A DNA stretch of 23,806 bases from Cercozoa sp. M6MM (taxonomy: Eukaryota > Endomyxa: Ascetosporea): the NCBI GenBank assembly GCA_040357565.1, contig JBDODJ010000166.1, one strand, 5' to 3'. Shown here piece after piece: positions 20,801 through 23,806 of the stretch. The notes beneath the pieces were generated by a model that was not told where the DNA came from, did not search any database, and worked only from the letters and a program-made list of their open reading frames with translations. The stretch's first letter is position 1. Each line of letters starts with the position of its first letter. The position numbers and the translations under genes are program-made.

Positions 20801-23077
20801 CGACGTGACCTTTCACAGGCTGAGTGTGTGTCTTGAGCTCGCCCACACAGGTGTGCAAATGACGCCCATCACTCCAGCACAGCATCGAAGGCAGTGAGGT
20901 GTTGAAGTGGACAGAGGTGGCGTTTGCTTGCTCACAACGCATCGTTAGTTTTGCGGGTTCGTCCGACAGCATGTCGATCTCGTACACCGACAGGGTCCCA
21001 TCGTCAGTAACCTACACAGAGTGATCCCAACCCACTGGGAGACAGCATTCGAAAAAAGACAACTTGAACTTACAACGGCTAGTCGCTTTCTGTCGGAGCT
21101 AAAGTCGGCAAAGCGCACCGGCACATTGCACTTCTTTAGCATCACCGGCGTGTCGTTGTTGAGAAACTATGCGACACAAGATGGACAATCATACCTCCGA
21201 TATTAATAAATGAAGCTATCGACAAGTGCTTACCACAAGCATGACAGACCCATCACTGCAAGCAACCAGCACTGACTCCGCACCTCGAGGTCCATCCATC
21301 ACGCGCGCGAAGCGTATGCTGCCGGATAAGGACCACTGTCGCAATGGCTCGCCTGAGAAATCAGTCGCAATCATGCGGTCGTCGACGCAAGAGAGAACCG
21401 AGTCACTGGCCAGCAGCAAGAGGCTGCAGCGTGACGTGTCGTAGGCAGCCCACGGGGACTGGATGACTTCGAACTTGCAAGCAAGTTTGTATCGCATCTT
21501 TTCGTCGTCTGCGACAATCCGTTTGTGTGAAACAAGGCAACTGATAGAGGCTCAGACTAACAAGACAGAAACTGTACCATCATCAACATCCCATGCAGGA
21601 TCGAACTTCGAGTCTCCAAGCTCAGAACTCTCGTTAAGTCCAGCGACGTAGATCAAGACGGATCTTGAAGTCAACACCGCCAGCCGACGGCCATACATGG
21701 CAATGCGACGCACACAGTCTCTTGTACGAATTCGAACCCTCCGTTGAGTGCGAAGGTTTTGTAAAACGATATCTAAGTTTTACAGTAAATTTTTATTGAT
21801 ACAAAAACTCTGATACCGCACACACTCAGGGTACTATGAACTTTCGTATTCAAATTACCTCCGATGTTGCCGCCTCGACGAGTATCACGGCAGGCATATC
21901 TTTGACCCCACAAAGCATGCACTGTGCGTGCACTTACACCGATACACTCCACTTTGTCTATAAAACGACAAAGCAATTAGTCGGGGACGCGACAGAATGG
22001 TAGCTTCCTCCCGTAGGTTTAAGTTTACCTTGAGAACAAGCGAAAATTGCGTCGTCCACCGAGTGCAAAGAGTGCACAGAACTCGCGATCCGAAAGCACA
22101 GCACAAGAGCACCTTCATGCGACAAAGCGTATGCCGTTCCACTTTGTGTCACAACAACGAGCACCTGGCCGAACATGACGAAACGAACGCCGCACACTTG
22201 CAGGGACGGTTCCTCGGTGAGGTCTACCAGAGAGGTCTCGGAGTGAATGCCTATTGCCACACGGTGCGAGTCAACCCTCTGAGCGACCGTCCACAAAATG
22301 ACTTGTCCTCCACGAGACACTGTTGCGAGCAGATTTTGCTTTCCATGAGCGACACTCCAGTCCAGTGCTTCGACGCGAGTGTTCATGTGTTTGCTAGTTT
22401 GGGAGGTGAGGTCACCTAGGTGTCCACCTTCGCTGTCGTACAAGATGACACCACCGTCGATTAATGCCACTGCGAGAACCGCGCCATCTCTTGACCATGC
22501 CATACACAAAGGCGAGGCTCGCAACTGCATTCGACTTTGCACTTCCTTCTGCCAATACCAGACAGGATGGATAGATTACGTTTCAAAAAACCAAAGTCTG
22601 ACGTTTTCAAGGCTTGGAAACAATAGGTACTCGCTCAACGTCCCAGAAGACTAGTTCGCGGATACCACCAGTCACAAGCAGGTCTTTCGAAGGACTGAAT
22701 GCGCAGCTGCGCACGGCTTCTTGGTGACGAAATTGGCCGTACAAAGTGCTATCTTCTCCTTCGGCTGATGCGTTTGCAGATGTCTTTGTATCACTCAGTT
22801 GCAAAGCGCCTCGCAAAACCTCCATGGCTCTAAGTTGAACCTTCCTCACTTGCACATGACCTGAACGGTCACAGCTGGCGACGAACTCTTTCGATTGTGA
22901 GATCGCTAGAGCAGAAATGGTGTCTTGGTGCGCATTTTTGAAGCAATGAAGCTGCTGCCCAGAGCGCGCATGAAGCAAACTGAAGCTTTGCTTTTGCGAA
23001 GCCGCAACGATGTCTTGAGACGAAGCAAGGCATCCTGATTCGGCGAAAGACTGTGTCCACCGCTCTTTGACGAGCAT
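17859..23077 (-). CDS. IFT122: IFT122, intraflagellar transport complex A WD-repeat subunit
   Basis: Eighteen exons (first 22631-23077, last 17859-18173) join in phase to 1380 residues, somewhat longer than human IFT122 (1241). IFT122 belongs to the IFT-A core, which drives retrograde transport and import of membrane proteins into cilia. N-terminal WD repeats include SALAISQSKEFVASCD, CAFSPSKDLLVTGG and CMAWSRDGAVLAVAL. VHALWGQRYACRDT leads into VRIRTRDCVRRIAMYGRRLAV, the counterpart of the human VHGLYKDRYAYRDS...[38 protein letters not shown] and the TPR-like solenoid with CFEVACFVNNDCDWR follow. The C terminus holds the zinc ligands MCARC, DACPGCG and CTRC...ELSMLQHKACPVC. The last block separates it from WDR35 and WDR19. 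The start at 23077 was chosen as the first in-frame ATG after an in-frame stop. Confidence 0.93.
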
Positions 23078-23347
23078 CACCTCCTGCCTGAGGACGAGCG
23101 CTACTGGCGTGGACAGCAATTCTATCGCCTTTTAAGTTTGATTTGTTTGTAGTTTCCCGGTTTCTTTATGTGCAAAAACAAACCGTACGATGCAGTTCAG
23201 TTATGTAAACTGCGATTTGAGTTCAGTTCAGTGGTCTTCCGCGTGGAGGAGAAAATTCACTTACGTCAATCAGCAAAAAGTTCGTTGGTGCTGGACCAGG
23301 CGAGGCATAAACTGACGTTAGTAAAAGCAAAGTCGATACAGTAACAC
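23078..23347. promoter_or_regulatory. IFT122 upstream region
   Basis: A 270-nt interval between the stop of the ANKRD39-like gene and the IFT122 ATG, both on minus. It should hold the IFT122 promoter. No TATA box or RFX-type X-box was recognised with confidence. Confidence 0.4.
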
Positions 23348-23793
23348 TCACAGCAGCTCGCGCAACCCTCTTGTTGCGTCAGTAGCTGGGAGGTCACTCA
23401 AATTACTCACTTCCAATCGAATTGCAGTTGGGTTATCAATACCTTCAGTGCCGGAAAGCTCTTCCAAAATGATCGCTTTGTCTTCATCTGCCGAGAGAGA
23501 TTCGGATGAGTGGCGTAGCAAAGCAGTATCAATCCAAGTCATTCAAATACCAGAGCAAGGCAGCAGTGAGCGAACAACGGCCCAATGATGCTGGCGTGCT
23601 GCTTTGACAATGGCCGTAGCACCATCGATCGACGTGTCCGAGAAGCTTCTGTCAGCACCACGGTCCAGCAGCAGGTGCACGATCCTAAACCACCAGAAGA
23701 GAGAAATGCAACAAGGAAGAGATACAGAAGGAAAGAACGGACTCGGCATGTCCAGCGTAGGCCGCTCGGTGCAAAGCTGTCGCACCGCAGTCA
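23348..23793 (-). CDS. ANKRD39-like ankyrin-repeat protein, 3' part
   Basis: Three C-terminal exons: 23743-23793, 23551-23684 and 23348-23487, in phase, with GT-AG introns of 58 and 63 nt. The 5' exons are beyond the right edge. The visible part begins [26 protein letters not shown], the same block as [26 protein letters not shown] in human ANKRD39. A second, weaker repeat follows (DGATAIVKAARQHHWAVVRSLL). The end, DLPATDATRGLRELL, sits where ANKRD39 has DLLPCNSDLRDLL. ANKRD39 is a small ankyrin protein of unclear function. The weakened second repeat and a short acidic insert differ from the human form, so close relatives of ANKRD39 are also possible. Confidence 0.75.
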
Positions 23794-23806
23794 CTGGATT
23801 AACACG

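Noticed and set aside
21920-21937. Possible 18-nt intron in IFT122
   Set aside because: It is a multiple of three without a stop, and reading through gives a good alignment to the family.

Overview
The window is nuclear DNA from a eukaryote, probably a unicellular one that builds a flagellum or cilium. Almost every gene is cut into many short exons by GT-AG introns, mostly about 47-100 nt long. Long (TG)n, (CA)n and poly-C runs lie in introns or between genes. The lineage cannot be named from sequence alone. A complete IFT122 gene implies an intraflagellar transport system, and the other recognisable genes (RTEL1, PRP38, a SepA/Cdc7/MAP3K-epsilon-type kinase, an ANKRD39-like protein) are broadly eukaryotic. 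No virus-derived element, transposon, tRNA, rRNA or CRISPR array was seen.

Layout from left to right: a (CA)n array (1-146); the 5' part of a STE-group protein kinase gene on the minus strand (164-779, running off the left edge); a 780-nt divergent spacer; a RING-H2 coiled-coil gene on plus (1559-3047); a predicted type II membrane protein resembling glycosyltransferases on minus (3359-6283); splicing factor PRP38 on minus (6421-7617). A 225-nt divergent promoter separates PRP38 from the DNA helicase RTEL1 on plus (7843-14829, 39 exons). Then come a small HEPN-like protein ending in a CaaX box on plus (15274-15833), an unrecognised acidic coiled-coil protein on minus (16213-17478), IFT122 on minus (17859-23077, 18 exons), and the 3' end of an ANKRD39-like ankyrin gene on minus (23348-23793, running off the right edge).

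Exon models were built by hand from splice signals, phase agreement and remembered family alignments. In RTEL1, IFT122, PRP38, the HEPN-like gene and the 346-residue gene, all exons join in phase to a length divisible by three, which supports those models. The membrane-protein gene is less certain at both ends, and the RING gene is uncertain in its middle. The genes do not form one pathway; they look like a dense stretch of housekeeping and ciliary genes. The least expected items are the HEPN-like protein with a prenylation motif, the placement of dinucleotide and poly-C tracts in introns, and two proteins I could not assign to a family.
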